Counted from the first letter of the stretch, positions 41,505-53,179 are shown. The stretch: DNA of 64,000 nucleotides from Ruegeria lacuscaerulensis (GCF_013034685.1 NZ_WQGO01000008.1:1-64000), one strand, 5' to 3'. Notes: generated by a model not told the origin, from the sequence alone. Translations and numbers: made by a program.

Positions 41505-43005
41505 GCTTTCGATCGTGGCGGTGGCGGCTTTGGCGGCCACCCCCTCTTTCCCGACCGAGTTGCAGGACCTGCACCTCAACTTCCAGCCCAGAACCGAAGA
41601 CGAGGCCGCCCGGATCGCGGATGTCACCGCCGCGCCCGAGGATTTCAGCGTGCCGCAACGGTTCGAGGACTTGCCGGCAGGGGAGGCCACAGTGCGGTTG
41701 CGCGCGGATGCGGATGCGTTCTCGCAACCATCGGGCAATCTGGAGTTTGAGCAGGAGTTGGATTTCAAAGTCGGCAACGGGCTGTTCAAGAAGATTTGGG
41801 TTTCGTCGCCGTCATCGACACTGGCCTCGGACGGGTTGGGGCCGCTTTACAACGCGCGGTCGTGCCAGCGGTGCCACATCAAGGACGGGCGCGGCCATAC
41901 GCCGAATGGCCCACAGGACAGCGCGGTGTCGATGTTCCTGCGCGTCTCAATCCCTGGCGGGGCGGGCCAGTCCGAGATCGCGGACTATGTCGCCACGCAG
42001 CCAGAGCCAAACTACGGCGGTCAGATGCAGGACCTCGCCCTGCCCGGCCACCCGGCAGAATACCGGCTGGACATCACCTACACGGACGTCCCTGTCGAAC
42101 TGTTGGATGGTGAGACGGTCACGTTGCGCGCACCGACCTATACCGCCGCTGATCTGGGCTATGGGCCGCTGCACCCGCAGGCGATGCTCAGCCCACGCGT
42201 GGCACCGCAGATGATCGGGCTGGGTCTGCTCGAAGCGATCCCGGTCGGGGATATACTGGCCAAGGCCGACCCAGAAGACGGTGATGGGGACGGTATCTCA
42301 GGCCGCCCCAACATTGTGTGGTCGACCGAATTCGATGCGCCGATGATGGGGCGGTTCGGCTACAAGGCTGGGATGCCGACTATCTTGGAGCAATCGGCAG
42401 GTGCCTTTGCCGGAGACATCGGGATATCCAGCCCTCTGTTCCCTGCGGCCCATGGTGACTGCACGGAGTTGCAGGAGAACTGCGTGAATGCCCCGCATGG
42501 CGATGGCGACGACCGTGTGTTCGAGATTGATCAGCAGGGTATGGACCTTGTGGCCTTCTACAGCCGCAATCTTGGGGTGCCAGAACGTCGAGATGCAGAC
42601 GACCCGCAAGTGCTGCGCGGAAAGCAGGTCTTCCACCAGACCGGCTGTGCGTTGTGCCACACCCCTGCCTACGTCACGCACCGTATGGAGGACCGGCCTG
42701 AACACAGTTTCCAACTGATCTGGCCCTATACCGACTTGCTGCTGCACGACATGGGCGAAGGTCTGGCCGATCATCGCCCCGAGGCGCGCGCAACGGGCCG
42801 GGAATGGCGCACGCCGCCGCTGTGGGGTATTGGCCTGACCCAGCAGGTTTCGGGTCATACCCAATTCCTGCATGACGGGCGGGCGCGATCCCTGCTGGAG
42901 GCGGTCCTGTGGCACGGGGGCGAGGCGCAAGCGGCGCGCGATACGGTTGTGTCGATGCCCAAGCTTGACCGAGACGCCCTGATCCGCTTTCTGGAGAGCC
43001 TCTGA
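41476..43005 (+). CDS. Di-haem oxidoreductase (DHOR / MauG-like), periplasmic
   Basis: A roughly 510-residue protein with a signal peptide ([19 protein letters not shown]). Two c-type haem sites are visible: CQRCH about residue 130 and CALCH near 395. It belongs to the DHOR family (thiol oxidoreductase-like, di-haem cytochrome c peroxidase relatives). The start is ATG 41476 or 41464, both inside the end of bfr; the first gives a better n-region for the signal. Between two imelysin genes it is expected to act in periplasmic iron redox chemistry, although the reaction is not known. Confidence 0.88.
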   Translation: MHRKWTKASKLSIVAVAALAATPSFPTELQDLHLNFQPRTEDEAARIADVTAAPEDFSVPQRFEDLPAGEATVRLRADADAFSQPSGNLEFEQELDFKVGNGLFKKIWVSSPSSTLASDGLGPLYNARSCQRCHIKDGRGHTPNGPQDSAVSMFLRVSIPGGAGQSEIADYVATQPEPNYGGQMQDLALPGHPAEYRLDITYTDVPVELLDGETVTLRAPTYTAADLGYGPLHPQAMLSPRVAPQMIGLGLLEAIPVGDILAKADPEDGDGDGISGRPNIVWSTEFDAPMMGRFGYKAGMPTILEQSAGAFAGDIGISSPLFPAAHGDCTELQENCVNAPHGDGDDRVFEIDQQGMDLVAFYSRNLGVPERRDADDPQVLRGKQVFHQTGCALCHTPAYVTHRMEDRPEHSFQLIWPYTDLLLHDMGEGLADHRPEARATGREWRTPPLWGIGLTQQVSGHTQFLHDGRARSLLEAVLWHGGEAQAARDTVVSMPKLDRDALIRFLESL

Positions 43006-44015
43006 TGCGCCCGCTGTTTCTTGCCCTTGCTTTGGCTTTGCCCCTGCCCGCCACAGCGCAGGACAGTGCTGCGATTCTGACGGACGTGGTCGAAGCACAC
43101 GTTCTGCCCGGTTATGCGAGACTATCCGAGACGACCGCCACTTTGGCCGCGACCGCGCAGGCCGGATGCGATCCTGCATCACCTGACCTGCGGGCCGCAT
43201 TCCATGGCGCATTCGACGATTGGATCTTGGTCAGTCACCTTCGGTTCGGACCGTCTGAACGGGACGACCGCGCCTTTGCGCTGGCCTTTTGGCCCGACAC
43301 CAAGGGATTCACGCCCAAGGCCCTGAGCGGTTTGATCTCGACCAGCGACCCCGTTGTAGAAAGCCCCAAGGCCTTTGCCGAAACCTCCATCGCCGGGCGC
43401 GGGTTTTTCGCGCTGGAGATGATGCTCTTTGATCCCGCCTTTGCTGATCAGGGCCAAGCCCCCTATCGCTGCGCCCTGATCCGCGCGATCACAACTGACA
43501 TCGACCGCAACGCAAAGGCCATCGCCGAGGACTGGCAGCCCTTTGCCGAACACGTGACACACTCCGGCGGCAACAGCCCCTATCGGTCTGAAAACGAAGC
43601 CCTGCAAGAGCTATACAAGGCACTGTCCACCGGCCTTCAATTCACGTCCGAGACCCGCCTTGGACGCCCGCTGGGCACATTCGACCGCCCCCGTCCAAAG
43701 AGGGCCGAGGCGCGCCGGTCTGCGCGGTCCTTGCGCCATGTGGAACTGTCGCTGATCACTCTGCGTGATCTGGCCATGCGCCTGTCTGCGGATCATCCTG
43801 CCATTGCGGCAGACATGGACGGCGCGTTCGACAATGCGATCGCCCGCGCGCAAGCCTTGAACGACCCTGCATTTGCGGGCGTGGCCAACCCGCTGGGCCG
43901 TCTACGCATCGAGGCGCTGCAACAGTCGATCAACGATATCCGCCAGATTGCCGCAAATGATCTGGGCCCGACCCTGGGCATCAGCGCCGGGTTCAACGCA
44001 CTGGACGGTGACTGA
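43005..44015 (+). CDS. Second imelysin-family protein
   Basis: A 336-residue protein with a clear signal peptide (FLALALALPLPATAQD). The fold is imelysin-like (LPGYARLSETTATLAATAQ, AFHGAFDDWILVSHLRFGP), but at the GxHxxE position it reads GFFALEMML, so the His is replaced by Phe while the Glu remains. Cysteines are few. The shared base between its ATG and the stop of the di-haem gene (TGATG) shows tight coupling. It probably works with the di-haem protein and DUF1513 in iron uptake, perhaps as a structural or partner subunit. Confidence 0.87.
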   Translation: MRPLFLALALALPLPATAQDSAAILTDVVEAHVLPGYARLSETTATLAATAQAGCDPASPDLRAAFHGAFDDWILVSHLRFGPSERDDRAFALAFWPDTKGFTPKALSGLISTSDPVVESPKAFAETSIAGRGFFALEMMLFDPAFADQGQAPYRCALIRAITTDIDRNAKAIAEDWQPFAEHVTHSGGNSPYRSENEALQELYKALSTGLQFTSETRLGRPLGTFDRPRPKRAEARRSARSLRHVELSLITLRDLAMRLSADHPAIAADMDGAFDNAIARAQALNDPAFAGVANPLGRLRIEALQQSINDIRQIAANDLGPTLGISAGFNALDGD

Positions 44016-44017
44016 CC

Positions 44018-45100
44018 ATGACCAGCCGCCGCCATTTTCTTGCCGGGCTTGCCGCCGCCAGCATGACACCCTTAGGCGGTTGGGCAGCGGTCGGCGCGCC
44101 CGACTACTTGGCGGCGGCGCTGTTTCCCGATGGCTCTTACCGGCTGGCGGGGCTGAGTGCCGAGGGAGATATTCTGTTCACGTTACCCTTGCCAGCAAGG
44201 GGTCACGCGGCGGCCGCGCACCCTCAGCGCGCGCAGGCGGTGGCATTTGCCCGCCGACCGGGCACTTTTGCGTTGGTGATCGATTGCGCAACCGGAGCCC
44301 AAACCGCCCGGTTGGACGCGCCAGAAGACCGCCATTTCTACGGCCACGGCGTGTTTTCGGCAGATGGGGCGACGCTCTACACCACAGAAAACGACTATGA
44401 GGCAGGCCAAGGCGTGATCGGCGTCTGGAATACCGGAGATTACGCGCGATTGGGTGAGTTCCCCTCGGGCGGCATCGGCCCCCATGACATGCGCCTGATG
44501 CCCGACGGCCAAACACTTGTTGTGGCCAATGGCGGCATCGAAACCCATCCCGAAACAGGGCGCACCAAGCTGAACCTGCCCGTCATGCGCCCCAACCTGA
44601 CCTATCTGGACCACTCTGGCGCGGTTATAGAACAAATGGAACTGCCGCGCGCGCTGCACAGAAACTCGATCCGCCATCTGGCTGTCCGGCCCGACGGCCT
44701 GGTGGCCTTTGCGCTGCAATGGCAAGGGGACAAAACACGGCACCCGCCGTTGCTGGGCCTGCACCGGCCCGGCACGGCCCCGCGCCTGCTGACCGCGCCC
44801 GAGAGAGAACAGAGCACCCTTCAGGGCTACGCGGGCAGCATCGCTTTCGCCAGTGATGGCAAAACCGTCGCCATCACCTGCCCCCGAGGAAACGCGCTGC
44901 ATCAATTCGATGTCGAAACCGGCAATTTGACTGCGGCCTATTCCTTGACGGATGTCTGCGGCATCGGCTCTGCCGAGCAGGGATTTGTCTTTACCACAGG
45001 CACCGGCGCGGTCGGAGAGATCACCGAGGGTGCCCACATCATGGCGCGCGCCAAATGCCATTGGGACAACCACTTGATCCCAATCCGCACCTTGGCCTAA
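44018..45100 (+). CDS. DUF1513 family protein, Tat-exported beta-propeller-like
   Basis: A 360-residue protein with a twin-arginine signal (TSRRHFLAGLAAAS), so it is folded before export to the periplasm. The remainder has repeated strand motifs (ALVIDCATG, FYGHGVFSADGATLYTTE, GPHDMRLMPDGQTLVVANGG) that resemble a WD/YVTN-type beta-propeller; it matches DUF1513. Family members accompany imelysin and di-haem genes in Proteobacteria; the function is unknown. The two-base gap after the second imelysin indicates one operon. Confidence 0.9.
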   Translation: MTSRRHFLAGLAAASMTPLGGWAAVGAPDYLAAALFPDGSYRLAGLSAEGDILFTLPLPARGHAAAAHPQRAQAVAFARRPGTFALVIDCATGAQTARLDAPEDRHFYGHGVFSADGATLYTTENDYEAGQGVIGVWNTGDYARLGEFPSGGIGPHDMRLMPDGQTLVVANGGIETHPETGRTKLNLPVMRPNLTYLDHSGAVIEQMELPRALHRNSIRHLAVRPDGLVAFALQWQGDKTRHPPLLGLHRPGTAPRLLTAPEREQSTLQGYAGSIAFASDGKTVAITCPRGNALHQFDVETGNLTAAYSLTDVCGIGSAEQGFVFTTGTGAVGEITEGAHIMARAKCHWDNHLIPIRTLA

Positions 45101-45199
45101 ATTCGGCAATTCGCGATACATAGATTACACTTGGACGAATCAAATTGCTGCCGTATTGGCGGGCGCTAAACCGGCACCCTACGTTAAGGACTGACTTGA

Positions 45200-47089
<1,890 letters not shown>

Positions 47090-47103
47090 GAAGGAGACAG
47101 ACC

Positions 47104-48315
47104 ATGGGCAAAACACTGGTTGTCGGCGCGGGCGGCGTATCCCACGCAGCCGTGCACAAGATGGCGATGAATTCGGATATCTTCACCGAGATCACTCTGG
47201 CCAGCCGCACGAAATCGAAATGCGATGCCATCGCCGCAGCCGTGAAAGAACGCGTCGGCGTTGAGATCAAGACCGCCGCACTCGACGCTTACAAGGTCGA
47301 AGACACGGTCAAACTGATCAAGGAAACCGGGGCCGAGATCCTCGTAAACCTCGCCCTGCCCTATCAGGATCTGGTGCTGATGGATGCGTGTCTTGAGGCC
47401 GGTATCCACTACATCGACACCGCGAACTATGAGCCCGAGGACGAGGCCAAGTTCGAATACCACTGGCAATGGGCCTATCAGGAACGTTTCAAAGCGGCGG
47501 GCCTGACCGCCATCCTCGGTTCGGGCTTTGATCCGGGCGTGACCAGCGTGTTTGCCAAATGGCTCAAGAAACACAAGCTGGACACAATCCGCCAGATCGA
47601 CGTGCTAGACGCCAATGGCGGCAGCAACGATCAGGAATTCGCCACCAACTTCAACCCCGAGATCAACCTGCGCGAAGTGCTGGCCGAAGTGCGCCACTGG
47701 GAAGGCGGCGAATGGAAAACCAGCCCGGCCATGACCCACAAGGTCGAGTTTGACTTCCCCGCCATCGGTCCCAAGAACATGTACCTCATGTATCACGAGG
47801 AACTGGAGAGCCTCAGCACCCACTTCCCCGAGATCGAGCGCGCCCGCTTCTGGATGACTTTCGGCGACGCCTATATCACCCACGCCAAGGTGCTGGAAAA
47901 CGTCGGCATGACCCGCATCGACCCGGTGATGCATGACGGCAAGGAAATCATCCCAATCCAGTTCCTGAAAACCCTACTGCCCGACCCCGGCGATCTGGGC
48001 GCGGAAACCAAGGGCAAGGCCTGCATCGGCGACATCGCCACGGGTCAGGCCAAAGACGGCTCGGGCGAGAAGACCTTTTACATCTACAACATCTGCGACC
48101 ACGAGGAATGCTATGCCGAGGTCGGCTCCCAGGCCGTCAGCTACACCACCGGCGTCCCTGCGATGATCGGCGCGGCACAGGTCCTGAAAGGTAACTGGAC
48201 CGAGCCGGGCGTCTGGAACATGGAACAGCTCGACCCGGACGACTTCATGGACATGCTGAACAATCACGGCCTGCCATGGCAGGTCCACGAACTTGACGGC
48301 CCGGTCGAATTCTAG
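47104..48315 (+). CDS. Carboxynorspermidine/carboxyspermidine dehydrogenase (saccharopine dehydrogenase-like)
   Basis: A 403-residue NADPH-dependent enzyme with the opening VVGAGGVSHAAVHKMAMN, the LASRTKSKC segment, and FDPGVTSVFAKW in the middle, which identify the CANSDH/CASDH family. It condenses aspartate semialdehyde with putrescine (or diaminopropane) and reduces the Schiff base to carboxyspermidine (or carboxynorspermidine). A homologous route uses agmatine to give carboxyaminopropylagmatine. AAGGAGACAGACC precedes the ATG, 14 bases after speA. Confidence 0.9.
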   Translation: MGKTLVVGAGGVSHAAVHKMAMNSDIFTEITLASRTKSKCDAIAAAVKERVGVEIKTAALDAYKVEDTVKLIKETGAEILVNLALPYQDLVLMDACLEAGIHYIDTANYEPEDEAKFEYHWQWAYQERFKAAGLTAILGSGFDPGVTSVFAKWLKKHKLDTIRQIDVLDANGGSNDQEFATNFNPEINLREVLAEVRHWEGGEWKTSPAMTHKVEFDFPAIGPKNMYLMYHEELESLSTHFPEIERARFWMTFGDAYITHAKVLENVGMTRIDPVMHDGKEIIPIQFLKTLLPDPGDLGAETKGKACIGDIATGQAKDGSGEKTFYIYNICDHEECYAEVGSQAVSYTTGVPAMIGAAQVLKGNWTEPGVWNMEQLDPDDFMDMLNNHGLPWQVHELDGPVEF

Positions 48316-48353
48316 ATCCAGAACTTCATCTGGCCATAAATATCCCGGGGGGT

Positions 48354-48373
48354 CCGGGGGGCTGGCCCCCCGG
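48354..48373. repeat. GC-rich hairpin inside the polyamine operon
   Basis: CCGGGGGG/CCCCCCGG with a CTGG loop forms a very stable stem in the 84-base gap before nspC. No T run follows, so it is not a standard terminator; it may stall polymerase or stabilise the upstream message. Similar C/G hairpins are frequent between Roseobacter genes. Confidence 0.6.
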
Positions 48374-48399
48374 CTTCTCCAAAATCGGAGACGCCCGAC

Positions 48400-49569
48400 A
48401 TGTCCGACATGATGACCACCCAAGCCGGAGACGCCGGCGCCTTCCGCAATTTCGACCTCAGCCGCGTCCCCACACCCTGCTTTGTGGTCGACGAAAAAGC
48501 GGTCGAGCGGAACCTGACCATTCTCTCCGAGATCGGCACCCGGTCCGGCGCACATGTCCTCAGCGCGCTCAAAGCGTTTTCGATGTTCTCACTAGCCCCT
48601 CTGATCCGCCACCACCTCGGCGGCACTTGCGCCAGCGGCATCTACGAAGCGCGGCTGGGCCGCGAGGAATACGGCGGTGAGGTCGCCACCTTTTGCGCCG
48701 GATACAAGGGCGCCGACATCGACGAAATCCTGTCCCTGTCCGACCACATCATCTTCAACTCGCCTGCGCAAAAAGATCGCTTCCTGGCAAAAGCCCAAGC
48801 GGCCAATGTGCAGGTCGGTCTGCGCATCAATCCAGAACATTCCGAAGGCGAGATACCCAAATACGATCCCTGCGCGCCCTGCTCGCGCCTCGGGACACCC
48901 GTCAGCCAACTGTCCGAAGACACACTGATCGGAGTCGACGGGCTGCACATGCACACGCTTTGCGAACAGGGGTTCGAACCTTTGCAACGCACGTGGGAAG
49001 CGGTCGAGCCCAAGCTCAAACCGTTCATCAAACAGCTCAAATGGCTGAATTTCGGCGGCGGTCACCATATTACCCGCGATGACTACGACCGGGATGGGCT
49101 AGTGACTTTCATCAAATCCATCCGCGCGAAATACGATGTCGCCATCTACCTCGAACCCGGCGAGGCCGTTGCGCTGGACGCGGGTATTCTGGTCGGCGAA
49201 ATCCTCGATCTGCCCACCAATGGTATGAACCTCGCCATCACCGATATCTCGGCCACCTGCCACATGCCCGACGTGATCGAGGCCCCCTATCGCCCCGCCT
49301 TGATGGACGAGGCCGAAGCAGGTCATACCTACCGTCTGGGTGGCCCCTCCTGTCTGGCTGGTGACGTGATTGGCGACTACACATGGGACAAACCGCTGGA
49401 GATAGGGCAGCGCTTTGCCTTCCTCGATCAGGCGCATTACTCGATGGTCAAGACCAACACGTTCAACGGGGTACCCCTGCCCACAATCGCCCTTTGGAAC
49501 AGCGAAACGGACGCGCTGAAGATTATCAAACAATTCGGCTATGACGACTTTAAGGACCGCCTCTCATGA
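48400..49569 (+). CDS. nspC: Carboxynorspermidine/carboxyspermidine decarboxylase
   Basis: A 389-residue PLP decarboxylase of the NspC group. The TIM-barrel starts with TPCFVVDEKAVERNL, with the PLP lysine in SALKAFSMF, and GLHMHTLCEQG and LNFGGGHHITRDDYD follow. It decarboxylates carboxyspermidine or carboxynorspermidine to spermidine or norspermidine. Its end overlaps the agmatinase start by four bases. The ATG at 48400 is used; an ATG-rich start region (two nearby Met codons) leaves a few residues of uncertainty. Confidence 0.92.
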   Translation: MSDMMTTQAGDAGAFRNFDLSRVPTPCFVVDEKAVERNLTILSEIGTRSGAHVLSALKAFSMFSLAPLIRHHLGGTCASGIYEARLGREEYGGEVATFCAGYKGADIDEILSLSDHIIFNSPAQKDRFLAKAQAANVQVGLRINPEHSEGEIPKYDPCAPCSRLGTPVSQLSEDTLIGVDGLHMHTLCEQGFEPLQRTWEAVEPKLKPFIKQLKWLNFGGGHHITRDDYDRDGLVTFIKSIRAKYDVAIYLEPGEAVALDAGILVGEILDLPTNGMNLAITDISATCHMPDVIEAPYRPALMDEAEAGHTYRLGGPSCLAGDVIGDYTWDKPLEIGQRFAFLDQAHYSMVKTNTFNGVPLPTIALWNSETDALKIIKQFGYDDFKDRLS

Positions 49570-50408
49570 GCATTTTCCTCGACAGTGAACTGACCGCCGC
49601 TGAGCGCAGCGAAGACGCCCGGTTCCGCGTGATCCCCGTACCGCTGGAGCGCACCGTGTCCTACGGCGCGGGCACCGCCAAAGGCCCCGAAGCCATCATC
49701 GAAGCCAGCAACGAACTGGAGCGTATCACCGGCCATACCGAGCCCTGCGTCGAGGGCATTTTCACCGAAAACCCGCTGGATTGCGAAGGCCCCCTCCCTG
49801 ACGTGATGGAGCGCCTCGCCCAACGCACCGAGGCCGCAATTCGCGCAGGCAAAGTTCCAGTAACGCTAGGCGGAGAGCATTCCCTCAGCTACGGCGCGGT
49901 GATGGGCGTGGCGCGGGCGCTGAACCAACCCATCGGCATCGTGCAGATCGACGCCCATGCGGACCTGCGCAACGCCTATCAGGGCAAGAAACACTCGCAC
50001 GCCTCAGTCATGCATCTGCTGACCGAAGAGGGCATCAAACTGGCCCAATTCGGCGTCCGTGCCTTTTCCACCGAAGAGGCGCACAGCCGTCTGAAAAACC
50101 ACGTCTTCCATGTGGATGCCGAGGAGCTGGTCACAGGCAATATCCACGCCGTCGACCTGCCCGAGGATTTTCCCGAACTGGTCTATGTCAGCTTTGACGT
50201 GGACGGTCTGGACCCCTCGTTGATGCCGGCCACCGGCACCCCGGTTCCGGGCGGGCTTGGGTATTACCAAGCCCTGCGGCTGGTCGAACACGCTCTGAAA
50301 GACCGCAAATGCGTGGGCTTTGACGTGGTCGAACTGGCCCCCGACGGCAATGCCGCCTGGGACTTCACTGCAGCTCAGATCGTCTATCGCCTGATGGCGG
50401 CCTGCTAG
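49566..50408 (+). CDS. speB: Agmatinase / ureohydrolase
   Basis: A 280-residue ureohydrolase with the Mn-binding motifs LGGEHS, QIDAHADLR and SFDVDGLDPSLMPATGTP. It hydrolyses agmatine to putrescine and urea, or an aminopropyl derivative of agmatine if the alternative pathway operates. The ATGA overlap with nspC indicates coupling. It is the last gene of the polyamine operon and converges on an HD-domain gene with a four-base overlap. Confidence 0.93.
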   Translation: MSIFLDSELTAAERSEDARFRVIPVPLERTVSYGAGTAKGPEAIIEASNELERITGHTEPCVEGIFTENPLDCEGPLPDVMERLAQRTEAAIRAGKVPVTLGGEHSLSYGAVMGVARALNQPIGIVQIDAHADLRNAYQGKKHSHASVMHLLTEEGIKLAQFGVRAFSTEEAHSRLKNHVFHVDAEELVTGNIHAVDLPEDFPELVYVSFDVDGLDPSLMPATGTPVPGGLGYYQALRLVEHALKDRKCVGFDVVELAPDGNAAWDFTAAQIVYRLMAAC

Positions 50409-50995
50409 CTTTCCGAGGTTTCGTTCAGCTCCATGTGCCCTTCGCCCTTGTTCAACACGCGGCGCAACATGGGCTCGAAGAACTCCAACGGTTTGGTCGC
50501 GTAGTCTGGGTCGAACGCCTTCTGATCGTATTCATGGCAGAAATAGCGGCAGTCCTCCCAATAAGGACTGTCGCGGTACTTGTCGCGGGCGTTGCGATCG
50601 CCGCCAAGGTGGTGGTTATAGTAGTAGCCCTGAAACACACAGTGATGTTTCAAAATCCAATAGGTCTTCTCGCTGACATAGGGCTTCATCATCGCCGCTG
50701 ACAGCTCACCGTGATTGTAGGGCGACAGGATATCGCCGGTGTCATGGATCAGAGCAGCGACCACCAGTTCCTCATCGGCCCCATCTTCGTAAGCGCGGGT
50801 CGCGGCCTGCAAACTATGCTGATAGCGGTTGACCGGGTATGGCGTCCACTCCTCGTCCAGCGACCGGATAGCGTCCAGAATACGGTCAGGCAAAGCGGCG
50901 TTGTACGCCTCTTCATAGTCCATGACCGCATCCCAATCGGCCTTTGTCGCCTCTTCGAAACTGGTCCAAGTGGGTTTGTGGCTTTTGTCCAGCAT
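50405..50995 (-). CDS. HD-domain protein, possible di-iron oxygenase-like
   Basis: A 196-residue HD-domain protein. Metal ligand candidates are the His in RYQHSLQAATRA, the HD pair in ALIHDTGD, and the paired histidines NHGEL and LKHHC. The spacing and the H-HD-H-H layout resemble the PhnZ/TmpB/MIOX group of mixed-valence di-iron oxygenases as well as simple phosphohydrolases. No phosphonate gene is nearby. It converges on agmatinase and is divergent from a LysR gene, which may control it. The reaction is unresolved. Confidence 0.78.
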   Translation of the reverse strand: MLDKSHKPTWTSFEEATKADWDAVMDYEEAYNAALPDRILDAIRSLDEEWTPYPVNRYQHSLQAATRAYEDGADEELVVAALIHDTGDILSPYNHGELSAAMMKPYVSEKTYWILKHHCVFQGYYYNHHLGGDRNARDKYRDSPYWEDCRYFCHEYDQKAFDPDYATKPLEFFEPMLRRVLNKGEGHMELNETSES

Positions 50996-51097
50996 GGAAG
51001 CGGTCCTTTCATCGATCCGTTTACGAAAGCTTACCGCACCTAAACTGACCGAAAAAATGAATTGATTTTATCACTTCGATCAAAAAATACTTTCAAT

Positions 51098-51925
51098 ATG
51101 CAAATCAAAGCCCTTGAGACCTTTCTGTGCGTCGCCGAGACCGGAGGCTTCCACGCTGCCGCCCGCAAGCTGAACGTGACGCAAACCGCTGTCAGCGCCC
51201 GCATTCGTCTGATCGAGGATGAAACCGGCAAAGCCCTGTTCACCCGTGGTGCAGGCGGGACCGGCCTGACCGAATTCGGGCGGCAGTTCCGGCCCTATGC
51301 TGAACAGATGCTGTCGCTCTGGTCCTTTGCCTCACGCGATCTGCCCGTGCAGTCGCAGAACCGGGTCGCCCTGCGCCTGGGCGCGCAACTGAGCATCTGG
51401 GACCCGCTGCTGGTCGATCTGGCAATCCGCTATGAGGACAACCTGGGGCAGCTGCTGTTGACGCTCAACTATGATCATGACCTGAATATGGTTGATGCGG
51501 TAGCCACCCATGTTCTTGACGCGGCCTTGACCCATGAGAAACCGTCGGACAGACGGGTCATGTTTCACGAAGTGCCACCCGAGCGACTGGTGCTGGTCCA
51601 GACCCCTGATGCCGGAACTGACCCGATTTTCGTCAATTTGGAACTGGGGGAGGTCTATCAGAATCACATTCGATCCACCGCGCATCGGGCTTCGGGCCAG
51701 ACGGTGTTTCTGGGCAATTGCATGATGGCCCTACGCTATGTCCTGCGGCGCGGTGGGTTGGGGTATTTCCCACATTATGTCATCGCGGAACACCTTCATT
51801 CTGGGGAGGTCACGCCCGTTGCAGATGCCTATGACCTGATGTTGCCGCTCTATCTGGTCACGCGCCGCGACAGCCCAGCATTTAGTGATGTTCTAAATTG
51901 CCTGCAGGAATTGCGGACGGCTTAG
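51098..51925 (+). CDS. LysR-family regulator
   Basis: A 275-residue LysR protein starting MQIKALETFLCVAE with the helix-turn-helix FHAAARKLNVTQTAVSARIR. It is shorter than the typical 300 residues but shows an ordinary effector domain. The ATG at 51098 lies in an AT-rich leader; an upstream frame start is less likely. It is divergent from the HD-domain gene (102-base gap), the probable target. Its stop overlaps that of lptF by four bases, convergent. Confidence 0.88.
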   Translation: MQIKALETFLCVAETGGFHAAARKLNVTQTAVSARIRLIEDETGKALFTRGAGGTGLTEFGRQFRPYAEQMLSLWSFASRDLPVQSQNRVALRLGAQLSIWDPLLVDLAIRYEDNLGQLLLTLNYDHDLNMVDAVATHVLDAALTHEKPSDRRVMFHEVPPERLVLVQTPDAGTDPIFVNLELGEVYQNHIRSTAHRASGQTVFLGNCMMALRYVLRRGGLGYFPHYVIAEHLHSGEVTPVADAYDLMLPLYLVTRRDSPAFSDVLNCLQELRTA

Positions 51926-53061
51926 GCCTGCGGCCAGGCGAGATCGCTCTCTCGCGGCTTTTTCCGCAATAGTGGACGCCCCGCAATCAGCAAGAACAGG
52001 CAGGATATGAGGATGCCGATCACGGCGGGCAGGTAGAGAACCGCCCACAGCGCGGGATCGTCGATCACAATAGGCGACACGAACCCCCGAACACCTTCCA
52101 GCAAAACGAGAATAGTAAACGCCCCAAAAATCTGCGGCCACAAACCGAAACGGGAAAAGCTGCCCAGCATCAGGGTTGCATATCCCGCCATGGCCACCGC
52201 TACGCAGATGGCAATCCATGAGAACCGCTGGTGCAGTTCATCCACCAGCTCTCCTTCGCTGAACCCTTCGTTTGCGGTCAACGCCTGACGGTTTTCCAAC
52301 AATTCAAGGGTCGGGATCGCCTCAAGACTTCGTTGGCTCATATCGTTGCCATGAGCCAGTTCGGATATGTCGTATGAAGCATCCTCGAACAGGGTCGATG
52401 ATAAGGTCCTGCCCTGCTGATCCAAGCGCAACGCCACCCCGTCCACCATAACCAGATGAATGCCGCTGCCATTGTTGACCAGATAAGCGGTTTTACTGGA
52501 ATAGGTGACTGTACTGGCCCGATCCCGGCGGTCCGAGACGAAGACTTCGTATAGTGTACCATCCAGGTCAATCCGTCCGATATAAACCGTTACGCCGCTG
52601 GCAGGATGTAGAAACTCACCCTCGTTCAGAAGCTGCGCGGTGACATCTCCTGCGACCTCGGCCTGTCGCTGTTCAAGCTGTTCGACCGAAGCCGGGCGCA
52701 GGAACACACTGATCGCGGCCATCATCAAACCTGTCACCAGCCCGAACAGAAATACTGCCCGCGCCAGACGCCATGGGCTGGAGCCCGTCGCCAACATAAC
52801 CGTCAGCTCGCTTTCGCGGCTCAGGCGGTTGGTGGCATAAACGGCGGCGGCAAACACAGCCATGGGCATCACCGTTCGGATCAGGGTCGGCAGGGTCAGC
52901 GCGGTGAATTCCAGAAACACCATCGCCGATTGACCGCCGCTGATCACACGATCAAACAGGCTGACCGAACGGGTGATCCAGAAGACCCCCACCAGAACCA
53001 ACGTGAAAAAGCCGAACAGAATCAGCAATTGCCGCAGGAAATATCCATCGAAACGCGACAT
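51922..53061 (-). CDS. lptF: LPS export ABC transporter permease LptF
   Basis: A 379-residue permease of the YjgP/YjgQ family: DGYFLRQLLILFGFFTLVL opens three N-terminal membrane spans, a periplasmic jelly-roll domain lies in the middle (residues 130-260), and three more spans follow. The N-terminal MSRFDGYFLRQLL and the RESELTVMLATGSSPWRLARA coupling helix match LptF. With LptG and LptB it drives lipopolysaccharide transport from the inner membrane. lptG is not adjacent in the window, although the pair is often clustered. Confidence 0.85.
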   Translation of the reverse strand: MSRFDGYFLRQLLILFGFFTLVLVGVFWITRSVSLFDRVISGGQSAMVFLEFTALTLPTLIRTVMPMAVFAAAVYATNRLSRESELTVMLATGSSPWRLARAVFLFGLVTGLMMAAISVFLRPASVEQLEQRQAEVAGDVTAQLLNEGEFLHPASGVTVYIGRIDLDGTLYEVFVSDRRDRASTVTYSSKTAYLVNNGSGIHLVMVDGVALRLDQQGRTLSSTLFEDASYDISELAHGNDMSQRSLEAIPTLELLENRQALTANEGFSEGELVDELHQRFSWIAICVAVAMAGYATLMLGSFSRFGLWPQIFGAFTILVLLEGVRGFVSPIVIDDPALWAVLYLPAVIGILISCLFLLIAGRPLLRKKPRESDLAWPQA

Positions 53062-53179
53062 GTATCCTCATCCGGTCCTTGGGTGTTTCGCCGGACAATA
53101 TGCCAATCGCCGGGCCGAGGAAACCGGAATGCAAAGGAATGGCCCAAAATGGAGCGTGGATGTCAGCAACATTGGGAAA

